Position numbers and translations under genes: made by a program. From contig JAEXEM010000475.1 in the NCBI GenBank assembly GCA_023401045.1, forward strand, positions 1 through 9,848: a stretch of DNA of 9,848 bases, given 5' to 3'. The notes below the pieces were generated by a model. It was not told the origin of the DNA and searched no databases. It was given only the letters and a program-made list of their open reading frames with translations. Positions 1-5,271 of this stretch are shown here, piece by piece (within the stretch, counting starts at the first letter, position 1; every line of letters starts with the position of its first letter). Source of the stretch: Actinomycetes bacterium (GTDB taxonomy: Bacteria; Actinomycetota; Actinomycetes; Actinomycetales; Cellulomonadaceae).

Positions 1-1
1 C

Positions 2-406
2 GTCCGGCCCGAGCTGCTCGCGACGCTGCCGCAGGTCGAGAAGATCTCGTCCGGGGCGGCCTCCGGGCTGCTGGTCAACGCGCTCGACCCCGCGACGTTC
101 CGCGGCGAGCAGGAGGTCAGCCCGTACCCGCGCCGCGGCCGCATCCCCGGCAGCGTCAACCTGCCGCTGTTCACGTTCCTCGACCCGGCGACGGGCCGCT
201 TCCTGCCGCCCGCCGACCTCCGTGGCCTTCTGCAGGACGGCGGCCTGCTCGACGCCGAGGGCGCCGTCACCTACTGCGGGGGCGGGATCGCCGCGACGAT
301 CCCGGCGTTCGCGGCCTACGTCGCGGCCGGCGTCGACGTCGCGGTCTACGACGGGTCGCTGTCCGAGTGGACGGCCGACGAGGGGCGCCCGGTCGAGATC
401 GGCTGA
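2..406 (+). CDS. Rhodanese-type sulfurtransferase, C-terminal part (5' end outside window)
   Basis: This is the last 134 residues of a thiosulfate/3-mercaptopyruvate sulfurtransferase-like protein; the start lies before the window. The visible part is a C-terminal rhodanese domain. It has the RGRIPGSVNLP segment that precedes the last part of the fold, then TYCGGGIAAT, whose Cys (codon 275-277) is the expected persulfide-carrying active-site residue, and the closing YDGSLSEWTAD segment typical of the family. Known members move sulfane sulfur from thiosulfate or mercaptopyruvate to cyanide or thiol acceptors in the cytoplasm. The active loop C-G-G-G-I-A resembles the CGSGVTA loop of SseA-type enzymes, but the donor cannot be told from it. 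The frame is open to the first base and ends in TGA. A strong hairpin follows 13 bases later. Confidence 0.88.
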   Translation, partial: VRPELLATLPQVEKISSGAASGLLVNALDPATFRGEQEVSPYPRRGRIPGSVNLPLFTFLDPATGRFLPPADLRGLLQDGGLLDAEGAVTYCGGGIAATIPAFAAYVAAGVDVAVYDGSLSEWTADEGRPVEIG

Positions 407-419
407 GCAGCAGCCCCAA

Positions 420-464
420 GGTGTGAGGCGTTGCTGCCGGAGTCCGGCACCAACGCCTCACGCC
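420..464. terminator. Long near-perfect hairpin after the sulfurtransferase gene
   Basis: Arms GTGAGGCGTTG (423-433) and CAACGCCTCAC (451-461) are exact inverted repeats. They extend outward by G-C, G-C and one T-G pair to 420/464. Inside, after one C-C mismatch, TGCCGGA (435-441) pairs with TCCGGCA (443-449). It is placed to end transcription of the upstream gene. There is no T-tract after it on the plus strand, which is common in high-GC actinobacteria, so the terminator role is inferred from position and stem strength. Confidence 0.6.
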
Positions 465-488
465 ACGTGGCCGTTGCCCCTCCGCAAG

Positions 489-516
489 CCCGGTGTAGAC
501 GTGCGTCTACACCGGG
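489..516. promoter_or_regulatory. Palindromic operator candidate of the toxin-antitoxin operon
   Basis: CCCGGTGTAGAC (489-500) and GTCTACACCGGG (505-516) are exact inverted repeats of 12 bp separated by GTGC. The palindrome covers the predicted -35 box and most of the -35/-10 spacer, 14 bases before the antitoxin start. Type II antitoxins normally bind such sites and repress their own operon, so this is the likely autoregulatory operator. Confidence 0.7.
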
Positions 517-530
517 ACTAGCGTGGCCGC
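496..530 (+). promoter_or_regulatory. Predicted leaderless promoter of the toxin-antitoxin operon
   Basis: A -35-like TAGACG (496-501) and a -10-like TAGCGT (519-524) are separated by 17 bases. Transcription would start about seven bases after the -10 box, at or next to the A of the antitoxin ATG (531). No Shine-Dalgarno sequence is seen before that ATG, which agrees with a leaderless mRNA. The boxes match the consensus only partly, so this is a prediction. Confidence 0.45.
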
Positions 531-803
531 ATGGCAACCGTCGGGACGCGGGACCTCAAGCAGAACCCTCTCGCCGTGGTGCGCAGGGTCCTCGAGACCG
601 GTGAGCCCCTTGAGGTCACGACGCACGGGCACCCGACAGGCGTCGCACTGGTTCCGGCGACGGCGACGCCTCGGCGCTGGGTCCGTGGATCGGACCTCAC
701 GCGGATCACGCCGCTGAGCGCGGACGAGTCCCGGAGGCTGCTCCAGGACCTCGCCGAGGTCGAGCACGACGAGCCGGCGGACCCGTGGGGGACGCCGGCG
801 TGA
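531..803 (+). CDS. Type II antitoxin, Phd/YefM family
   Basis: This 90-residue protein has the Phd/YefM pattern: VGTRDLKQNPLAVVRRVLETG, then PLEVTTHGHPTGVALVP. In this family the N-terminal half forms the dimeric DNA-binding fold. The acidic, less ordered C-terminal part (about residues 60-90) wraps the toxin and blocks its active site. The protein should neutralise the PIN toxin encoded next and, as a complex, repress the operon through the palindrome at 489-516. The start ATG is chosen because it lies just downstream of the promoter; an ATG-initiated reading in another frame at 523 is a shadow. The stop TGA overlaps the toxin GTG by four bases (GTGA), giving translational coupling. A Phd-type antitoxin with a PIN toxin is a known hybrid arrangement. 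Family confidence is high; partner specificity is inferred from linkage. Confidence 0.9.
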   Translation: MATVGTRDLKQNPLAVVRRVLETGEPLEVTTHGHPTGVALVPATATPRRWVRGSDLTRITPLSADESRRLLQDLAEVEHDEPADPWGTPA

Positions 804-1186
804 TCCTGCTCGACACCAACGTCCTCGTCGACCTGCACCTGTACGCGCTCGACCAGGTCGAGCAGTACGCCGCGAGCATCATGTCGCGCGCAGAGCTGGA
901 GTTCGGGATCCGCGCCGCCCGTTCCGCTGCCGACACCGCGGCACGCACGCGGCGGCTCAACGATCTCGACGAGCTCTTCGACTGGCTGCCGTTCGACCTC
1001 GAGTGCACCCGCTCGTACGGCGTCGTCGCCTCGACCGCACGGGCGTCCGGTGCGAAGGTCCGCGGCAAGGACGCGCTCATCGCGGCCCAGGCTCACCGGC
1101 ACGGGGCCGCCGTCATGACGCGGAACGTCGCCGACTTCCAGCCGTTCGACCACCTCGTCCAGGTGGTCGTACCCGTACCCCGCTGA
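800..1186 (+). CDS. vapC: PIN-domain ribonuclease toxin (VapC-like)
   Basis: This 128-residue single PIN domain is the toxin of the pair. The acidic metal-binding set is visible: Asp5 in LLDTNVLVD, Glu32 in SRAELEFG, Asp91 in GKDALIAAQA, and Asp112 in TRNVADFQPF. VapC toxins are Mg-dependent endoribonucleases that cleave particular tRNAs or rRNA and stop translation when free of antitoxin. The RNA target cannot be read from sequence. The start is taken as GTG 800, which overlaps the antitoxin stop (GTGA) and follows GGGGGA (787-792) by seven bases. It also places LLDTN at residues 3-7, the usual distance. An in-frame GTG at 785 would add five residues not typical of the family. The domain looks intact and active. 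A hairpin at 1260-1291 follows. Confidence 0.92.
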   Translation: MILLDTNVLVDLHLYALDQVEQYAASIMSRAELEFGIRAARSAADTAARTRRLNDLDELFDWLPFDLECTRSYGVVASTARASGAKVRGKDALIAAQAHRHGAAVMTRNVADFQPFDHLVQVVVPVPR

Positions 1187-1259
1187 GGTCGCATGCCGAC
1201 GCCCGCCCGTACCAGGGCCGCCAAGCAGGCGGCCGCGCCGAGGCTGGGCACGCCACCGA

Positions 1260-1291
1260 GGCCGGCACCCCGCACGTGCAGGGTGCCGGCC
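1260..1291. terminator. Bidirectional terminator candidate between convergent genes
   Basis: GGCCGGCACCC (1260-1270) pairs exactly with GGGTGCCGGCC (1281-1291). The 10-base loop itself contains the palindrome GCACGTGC. It lies between the stop of the toxin gene (1186, plus) and the stop of the dehydrogenase gene (1306, minus), so it can serve both. There is no T-tract. Confidence 0.6.
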
Positions 1292-1305
1292 CCGACCGTC
1301 AGTCC

Positions 1306-2163
1306 TCAGGCGACGACCTTGTCCGTCGTCACCGCGAGCTCCCGCGCGGCCGCGACCTCGGCGGCGAGCGCCGCGGCCCGGTCCGCCGCCATGCCGGAGG
1401 AGTCGGAGCCGAGCTGCTGGCGCAGCGGGCCCTCGCCGCGCTCGGCGACGGTGACGATCGCCGCCGCGGCCCGCACCGGGTCGCCGAGCTGGGTGCCGGG
1501 CATCGCGAGGTGCGTCTCGATCATCGAGCGGATCGCTGGGTAGGCGTCGACGGCGTGCGAGGTGAGCTCGAGGGAGCCGGAGCGCAGGAAGTTCGTGTCG
1601 ACGTAGCCGGGCTCGACGATGGTCACGCGGATGCCGAGGTCGGCGACCTCGGCGGCGAGCGCCTCGGTGAGCCCCTCGACGGCGAACTTCGCCGCGGAGT
1701 ACAGGCCCCAGCCGGGGAAGGCGAGCAGCCCGAGGATCGACGACACCGTGATGACGTGCCCGGACCCCGCCTCGCGCATGACGGGCAGCACGGCGCGCAG
1801 CACGTTCCACGTGCCGTTCACCTGGACGTCGAACATGCGGCGCACGTCCGCGTCGGACGTCTCCTCGACGGCGCCGAGGTAGCCGTACCCGGCGTTGTTG
1901 ACGACGACGTCGATGCCGCCGAACCGGTCGACGGTCGCACCGACGGCCGCGCCCACCGACGTCTCGTCGGTGAGGGAGACCTCGAGGGGGAGCAGGTTCC
2001 CGGTGGGGGCGCCGTCGAGGCCGGCGAGCAGGCGCTGCGTCGAGCGGGTGGTGGCGGCGACGTGGTCGCCGCGCTCGAGCAGGTGCCGCACGAGCGCGAG
2101 GCCCAGGCCGCGGGACGTGCCGGTGACGAACCAGGTGGCGGGACGGTCGGTGGGGTAGGTCAT
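1306..2163 (-). CDS. Short-chain dehydrogenase/reductase (classical SDR)
   Basis: This 285-residue cytoplasmic NAD(P)-dependent oxidoreductase has a single Rossmann domain. Visible motifs are the nucleotide loop TGTSRGLG (residues 14-21), NNAG (89-92), Asn116 in VQVNGT, catalytic Ser at 141/142 in ITVSSILG, and the Tyr155/Lys159 pair in YSAAK. PGYVDT follows as the usual cofactor-closing segment. Arg18 in the glycine loop and Arg40 after beta-strand 2 favour NADP(H), by family rule. The substrate is unknown. Two adjacent ATGs exist (2166 and 2163). The second sits six bases from GAGGA and is preferred; the first adds one Met. The frame stays open to 2421, but that part overlaps the divergent regulator gene and has no SDR similarity. 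Divergent placement from an MmyB-type regulator suggests that the regulator controls it. Confidence 0.92.
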   Translation of the reverse strand: MTYPTDRPATWFVTGTSRGLGLALVRHLLERGDHVAATTRSTQRLLAGLDGAPTGNLLPLEVSLTDETSVGAAVGATVDRFGGIDVVVNNAGYGYLGAVEETSDADVRRMFDVQVNGTWNVLRAVLPVMREAGSGHVITVSSILGLLAFPGWGLYSAAKFAVEGLTEALAAEVADLGIRVTIVEPGYVDTNFLRSGSLELTSHAVDAYPAIRSMIETHLAMPGTQLGDPVRAAAAIVTVAERGEGPLRQQLGSDSSGMAADRAAALAAEVAAARELAVTTDKVVA

Positions 2164-2209
2164 CATCGTTCCTCTCGTCGTTGTCGGTGCGTCCAGCGTC
2201 GTCCGCGGT

Positions 2210-2219
2210 ACGGGCCCGT
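2210..2219. promoter_or_regulatory. 10-bp perfect palindrome in the divergent intergenic region
   Basis: ACGGGCCCGT is a perfect palindrome lying 44 bases upstream of the preferred dehydrogenase ATG. It could be a binding site in the shared promoter region. GC-rich palindromes of this size also arise by chance, so support is weak. Confidence 0.25.
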
Positions 2220-2244
2220 GGGGGGCCACAACCTTCCCTGCGAG

Positions 2245-2289
2245 GACCAGGACGCGCGTGACCAGGACTCGCAGGACCAGGCGCGGGGA
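2245..2289 (+). repeat. Three 15-bp direct repeats before the MmyB-type regulator gene
   Basis: GACCAG starts at 2245, 2260 and 2275, exactly 15 bp apart. The first two units share GACCAGGAC and then vary (GACCAGGACGCGCGT, GACCAGGACTCGCAG). The third is GACCAGGCGCGGGGA. The array lies between the divergent dehydrogenase and regulator genes and ends about 25 bases before the regulator ATG, so it is a candidate multi-site operator for that regulator. No factor is known from the sequence alone. Confidence 0.5.
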
Positions 2290-2314
2290 GCCGCCGCTGC
2301 GGGAGGATCGGGCG

Positions 2315-3163
2315 ATGACCGACGTCAACCGCGAGCTCGCCGACTTCCTGCGTCGCGCCCGGAGCCAGGTCGACCCCGAGCGGGCCGGCCTGCCCGCCGA
2401 CGGACGCGTCCGCCGCGTCACGGGGCTGCGCCGCGAGGAGGTCGCGCTGCTCGCGCGGGTCTCGACGGACTACTACACGCGCCTCGAGCAGGGGCGGCGC
2501 ATCGTGCCGTCCGCGGGAGTCGTCGAGGCGATCGCCGACGCCCTCGACCTCGACGCGGCCGGGCGGGCGCACCTCGTCCACCTCATCGGCGCCTCGCCGC
2601 GGCCCGTCCGCAGGCAGCTCCGCGCGCAGAGCGCCCGCCGTGGGCTGCACCAGCTCGTCGACACCCTCGACGCCGTCCCGGCGATGCTGCTCGGGCGGCG
2701 CACCGACGTGCTCGCGACGAACCGCCTGGCCCGCGCGCTGCTCACCGACTTCGACGCGCTGCCCGCCAAGGACCGCAACTACGCGCGGTGGATGTTCCTC
2801 GACCCGCAGGCCCGTGAGCGGCTCGTCGACTGGGACGCCCAGGCCCGCACCGTCGTCGAGAACCTCCGCCTCGACGCCGGCCGCGACCCGCACGACCCGG
2901 CGACGCAGGCGCTCGTCGGGGAGCTGACGATCGCCAGCCCGGAGTTCGCCCGCTGGTGGGAGGAGCACCGGGTGCACCAGCGGACCTTCGGCGACAAGCA
3001 CTTCCGGCACCCGGTCGTCGGGGAGATGACGCTCCAGTACGAGACGCTCACGACGCCCGGTGCCCCTGACCAGGCGCTCTTCCTCTTCACCGCCGAGCCG
3101 GGCTCGCCCTCACGCGAAGCGCTCGACATGCTCGTCAGCTGGACGCTCACCGGGTCGCGCTAG
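2315..3163 (+). CDS. XRE-family regulator with MmyB-like ligand-binding domain
   Basis: This 282-residue DNA-binding protein has an N-terminal helix-turn-helix at about residues 34-61, with the signature RRVTGLRREEVALLARVSTDYYTRLEQGR. That signature is characteristic of actinobacterial MmyB-type regulators. A C-terminal MmyB-like (PAS-related) ligand-binding domain runs from about residue 105, including LLGRRTDVLATNRLARAL, then RNYARWMFLDP, and the conserved WWEEHRVH stretch. Members are thought to bind fatty-acid-like or other small ligands and often regulate a divergent oxidoreductase gene, the arrangement seen here. The ATG at 2315 follows GGGAGGA (2301-2307) by seven bases. An in-frame GTG at 2258 would translate the 15-bp repeats and is rejected. 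The stop TAG overlaps a palindrome at 3162-3173. Confidence 0.92.
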   Translation: MTDVNRELADFLRRARSQVDPERAGLPADGRVRRVTGLRREEVALLARVSTDYYTRLEQGRRIVPSAGVVEAIADALDLDAAGRAHLVHLIGASPRPVRRQLRAQSARRGLHQLVDTLDAVPAMLLGRRTDVLATNRLARALLTDFDALPAKDRNYARWMFLDPQARERLVDWDAQARTVVENLRLDAGRDPHDPATQALVGELTIASPEFARWWEEHRVHQRTFGDKHFRHPVVGEMTLQYETLTTPGAPDQALFLFTAEPGSPSREALDMLVSWTLTGSR

Positions 3164-3173
3164 ACCGCGGTCT
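3162..3173. promoter_or_regulatory. 12-bp perfect palindrome over the regulator stop codon
   Basis: AGACCGCGGTCT is a perfect palindrome beginning in the TAG stop of the regulator gene and lying about 65 bases before the next ATG. It may be an operator for the SnoaL-like gene or part of a transcription end signal. Its function is not shown by the sequence. Confidence 0.3.
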
Positions 3174-3209
3174 CGGTGCGGGTGTCGGTGGTGCCGAGGA
3201 CCGTGGGAG

Positions 3210-3225
3210 GGATCGACGCCGATCC
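3210..3225 (+). promoter_or_regulatory. Small hairpin just before the SnoaL-like gene's ribosome binding site
   Basis: GGATCG (3210-3215) pairs exactly with CGATCC (3220-3225) around ACGC. It directly abuts the strong Shine-Dalgarno GAGGGGAG (3226-3233). In the mRNA it could stabilise the 5' leader without hiding the ribosome site, or act as a DNA operator half-site pair. No decisive evidence. Confidence 0.3.
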
Positions 3226-3237
3226 GAGGGGAGCACC

Positions 3238-3624
3238 ATGCCTGCCCCGCTGTCACCCGACGCACCCGAGGTCCTGCGGGACTACAACGAGGTCCTCGAG
3301 GGCGGTGCTGCCGCCTACGGCGAGGGCGAGGCGATGCGCCGCCTCGTGAGTGAGCACCTCGACTTCACCGGTGCGCTCGCCGGTCACCGTCCGGACGCGA
3401 CCGAGGGCTTCCTGCACGGCGTGGCGGGGTTCGTCGCCACCGTCGAGGGGATCGAGGTCCTGCAGGACGTGCACGGCGACGCCGGCTCGGCGGTGCTCTA
3501 CACCGCGACGATGCCCGGTGGCCCGATGACGTTCGCCGAGTTCCTCACCTTCGACGACGGGCGCATCGCCTCGCTGCAGCTGCACGACAACGGCCCGGAG
3601 TACCTCGAGAAGGGCGGGCGCTGA
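3238..3624 (+). CDS. SnoaL-like / NTF2-like domain protein
   Basis: This 128-residue protein covers one NTF2-like alpha+beta barrel. The start PEVLRDYNEVLEGGAAAYGEGEAMRRLVSEHLDFTGALAGH matches the opening helices and LDFTGALAG turn of SnoaL-like proteins. The later strands include VLYTATMPGGPMTFAEFLTFDDGRIASLQLHDN, where the FDDGRI turn is the usual penultimate hairpin. Such proteins can be small enzymes (isomerases, hydrolases, cyclases) or ligand binders; this one has no residue set that fixes an activity. There is no signal peptide, so it should be cytoplasmic. The ATG is chosen from the strong GAGGGGAG upstream. It lies 74 bases downstream of the regulator gene and could be cotranscribed with it, though the palindromes between them may mean a separate promoter. 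Confidence 0.82.
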   Translation: MPAPLSPDAPEVLRDYNEVLEGGAAAYGEGEAMRRLVSEHLDFTGALAGHRPDATEGFLHGVAGFVATVEGIEVLQDVHGDAGSAVLYTATMPGGPMTFAEFLTFDDGRIASLQLHDNGPEYLEKGGR

Positions 3625-3670
3625 CGGCCCGACGCCGCACCCGTCCGCAGAGGTGACACAGCTGTTCGGG

Positions 3671-3686
3671 CACCGCCACCGCGGTG
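3671..3686. terminator. Weak hairpin after the SnoaL-like gene
   Basis: CACCGC (3671-3676) pairs with GCGGTG (3681-3686) around CACC; CACCGCGGTG (3677-3686) is itself a palindrome. It lies in the 128-base gap between convergent genes. A second pair, TGCCCGCC (3700-3707) with GGCGGGCA (3739-3746), encloses a 31-base loop and sits just past the kinase stop codon on its strand. Either could end transcription; neither has a T-tract. Confidence 0.35.
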
Positions 3687-3752
3687 AAGACGCCCGCGAT
3701 GCCCGCCGAGGTCGCCCGCGCCGCCCATCGTCCGCGAGGGCGGGCAACGCTC

Positions 3753-4766
3753 TCAGCCCAGCGCCGCCCGGAGCGTCCCCAGCTCGCGTTCGAGCTCCGC
3801 GCGCACGTGGACCGCGGTGGCGTCCGCCTCCCCGCCGCCGTAGCCGCGGGGCACGGCCTCGATCGTCATGACGAGGTCCAGGTACGCGCGGTAGAAGGTG
3901 AGGCGCAGCCACGCCCGGTCGTCGAGCACGAGCGGCTCGCCCGCGGCCTGCGCGTACCCGTCGAGGAAGTCGACGTCCTCGGCGGGGTCCGCGAACAGCG
4001 CGGTCGACGCGAGCTCGGCCAACGGGTCTCCCCAGAACGCGCGCTCGCCGTCGATGAGCGCCTCGACGCGCGCGGCGCCGCGCGACCGGGCGACGAACAC
4101 GTTGCCGTCCCACAGGTCGAAGTGCGTGAGCACCGGCACGGCGACGTGGTCGAGCTCGGGGGTGGCCGCCGCGACCAGCGCGGGCAGCCCGGCCGCAGCG
4201 TCCGGCAGGCGCACGCCGTACCGGTCGGCGTCGCCCAGCAGCGCGTCGACCATCGCCGCGAACGCGGTCGACCAGCGGTCGGCCGACAGCGCGCCGTCAG
4301 GCCGGTCGTACCCGAACCGTGTGCCCGTCACCGCGCGCAGCCGCGCGACGGCCGCACCGAGATCGCGCCGGACCGCGGCCGACTGCTCGGGACTGAGGTC
4401 GCGACGCAGGTGGTGCAGCGGTGCGCCGTCGAGGTGCTGCAGCACCAGCACGTCGCGGTCGACCAGCCGGCGGGTCAGGTCGACGCCCAGCACGTCCGGC
4501 ACGGGGACGACCCCCGCCGCGCGGCGGAAGAAGTCGACCTCCGTCGCCATGAGGTCCTGCTCGTACGTGAGCAGCGGCGTGCCCACGGGCGGCGCGACCT
4601 TGACGACCGCACGCGAGCCGTCGGCCAGCGTGACCGCGTACGCGGCGTTGAACATGCCGTCGGTCAGTGGCCGCACGTCCGCGACGGGTGACGGCGCGCC
4701 CATCACCTCGCGCACGAGTGTCTCGAGCGTGGGGCGGTCGACCTCGACCTTGGTGGCGCTGTGCAT
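3753..4766 (-). CDS. Aminoglycoside-phosphotransferase-fold kinase (APH family)
   Basis: This 337-residue cytoplasmic protein has the eukaryotic-kinase-like APH/choline kinase fold. Visible parts are an ATP-site strand pair LTDGMFNAAYAVTL with Lys56 in RAVVKV, Glu76 as the likely Lys partner, the hinge VLVLQHLDG, the catalytic loop HFDLWDGN (His215, Asp217, Asn222), and the metal-binding ALIDGERAFWGDP segment with Asp239. The W-x-G-N catalytic loop and IDGERAFWGDP resemble the broad 'phosphotransferase family' group related to fructosamine kinases more than true resistance enzymes, so an antibiotic substrate should not be assumed. The ATG at 4766 follows CGAGGG. That site is itself paired in a hairpin (4768-4782). 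The open frame extends to 4883 without a better start. It is convergent with the SnoaL-like gene and divergent from the small gene at 4913. Confidence 0.88.
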   Translation of the reverse strand: MHSATKVEVDRPTLETLVREVMGAPSPVADVRPLTDGMFNAAYAVTLADGSRAVVKVAPPVGTPLLTYEQDLMATEVDFFRRAAGVVPVPDVLGVDLTRRLVDRDVLVLQHLDGAPLHHLRRDLSPEQSAAVRRDLGAAVARLRAVTGTRFGYDRPDGALSADRWSTAFAAMVDALLGDADRYGVRLPDAAAGLPALVAAATPELDHVAVPVLTHFDLWDGNVFVARSRGAARVEALIDGERAFWGDPLAELASTALFADPAEDVDFLDGYAQAAGEPLVLDDRAWLRLTFYRAYLDLVMTIEAVPRGYGGGEADATAVHVRAELERELGTLRAALG

Positions 4767-4767
4767 C

Positions 4768-4782
4768 CGAGGGCGTCCCTCG
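4768..4782 (-). promoter_or_regulatory. Hairpin holding the ribosome binding site of the APH-fold kinase gene
   Basis: CGAGGG (4768-4773) and CCCTCG (4777-4782) form an exact inverted repeat with a three-base loop. On the minus-strand transcript the upstream arm (4782-4777) is the CGAGGG Shine-Dalgarno. The downstream arm would pair with it two bases before the ATG. This could lower or modulate initiation. Confidence 0.4.
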
Positions 4783-4824
4783 CGTCGGGGCCTCGGCCGG
4801 GAGCCGCCGGGCGTGTCAGGCCCT

Positions 4825-4830
4825 ACCCTA
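4825..4830 (-). promoter_or_regulatory. Possible -10 box for the kinase gene
   Basis: TAGGGT on the minus strand (4830 to 4825) fits the actinobacterial TANNNT -10 pattern and would give a leader of about 50 bases before the ATG at 4766. No convincing -35 box lies 16-19 bases upstream, so support is limited. Confidence 0.3.
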
Positions 4831-4912
4831 GCCAGCGTCGCGACACGCCGGTGCCGGCTGTCGCGCCGCCGACCACGCCGCACCTGCGAGGTTCGACGGC
4901 ACGGGTCACCTC

Positions 4913-5200
4913 ATGGCCGGCTACCTGCGCACGCCGGCGGACGAGGGGCGCTTCACCGGTGACCCGGTGCCGGTGCGCGCGCAGCTCCTCGTGCTGGGGG
5001 ACTGCTGCGTCGCCGTCGTCGTCGACGTCGTCGAGCGCCTACCGATCTGGCCGGACGGGACGTCCGTCGAGCAGGACCCCGACGACGTCGACCGCTACGT
5101 CGTGACCCTGCCCGGGGGGACCGCCCTCGTCGCGACGACCTCGGGCGGCGACGAGTTCACGGCCGACGGGGTGCGCCGCGCACGCCGTCGGGCACCGTGA
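4913..5200 (+). CDS. Small protein of unknown function (95 aa)
   Basis: I do not recognise this protein. Codons end almost uniformly in G or C and the composition (acidic middle, VVVDVVERLPIWPDG, then VVTLPGGTALVATTSGGDEF) looks like a compact beta-rich cytoplasmic domain with a basic Arg-rich tail (VRRARRRAP). It is not a random frame. There is no signal peptide or membrane segment. The ATG at 4913 is the only reasonable start: the frame is closed at 4829 with no ATG, GTG or TTG between. No Shine-Dalgarno precedes it, so it may be leaderless or weakly translated. It is divergent from the APH-fold kinase gene and followed at once by the strong 5210-5252 hairpin, which supports it being transcribed. 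Confidence 0.6.
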   Translation: MAGYLRTPADEGRFTGDPVPVRAQLLVLGDCCVAVVVDVVERLPIWPDGTSVEQDPDDVDRYVVTLPGGTALVATTSGGDEFTADGVRRARRRAP

Positions 5201-5209
5201 CCCTGATGA

Positions 5210-5252
5210 CGACCGCGGTGCGGGCCAGGTGGGCTGACCCGCACCGCGGTCG
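5210..5252. terminator. Strong bidirectional terminator candidate
   Basis: CGACCGCGGTGCGGG (5210-5224) pairs perfectly with CCCGCACCGCGGTCG (5238-5252), a 15-bp stem with a 13-base loop. It starts 10 bases after the stop of the plus-strand small gene and ends 20 bases beyond the stop of the minus-strand GH43 gene, so it can end both transcripts. No T-tract. Confidence 0.7.
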
Positions 5253-5271
5253 CGGTGTGCCGCAGGGCCCG

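Noticed and set aside
785..799. Earlier GTG start for the PIN toxin
   Set aside because: It adds five residues before the family-typical start. GTG 800 has the GTGA overlap and a well-spaced GGGGGA.
2245..2289. CRISPR array
   Set aside because: The repeats are only 15 bp with no spacers between them and just three units.
2258..2314. Earlier GTG start for the MmyB-type regulator
   Set aside because: It would translate the 15-bp repeats into Thr-Arg repeats. The ATG at 2315 has GGGAGGA at ideal spacing.
1003..2817. Plus-strand open frame of 604 codons
   Set aside because: It lies antisense to the SDR and out of frame with the regulator. It has a composition typical of non-coding frames and no motif.
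518..3010. Very long minus-strand open frame of 830 codons
   Set aside because: It runs antisense to the toxin-antitoxin pair and the regulator and out of frame with the SDR. It is Arg/Pro/Ala-rich with no domain, as expected for a shadow frame in high-GC DNA.
3753..4766. Aminoglycoside resistance gene
   Set aside because: The fold is that of APH enzymes, but the group is broad and nothing in the sequence or neighbours points to an antibiotic substrate.
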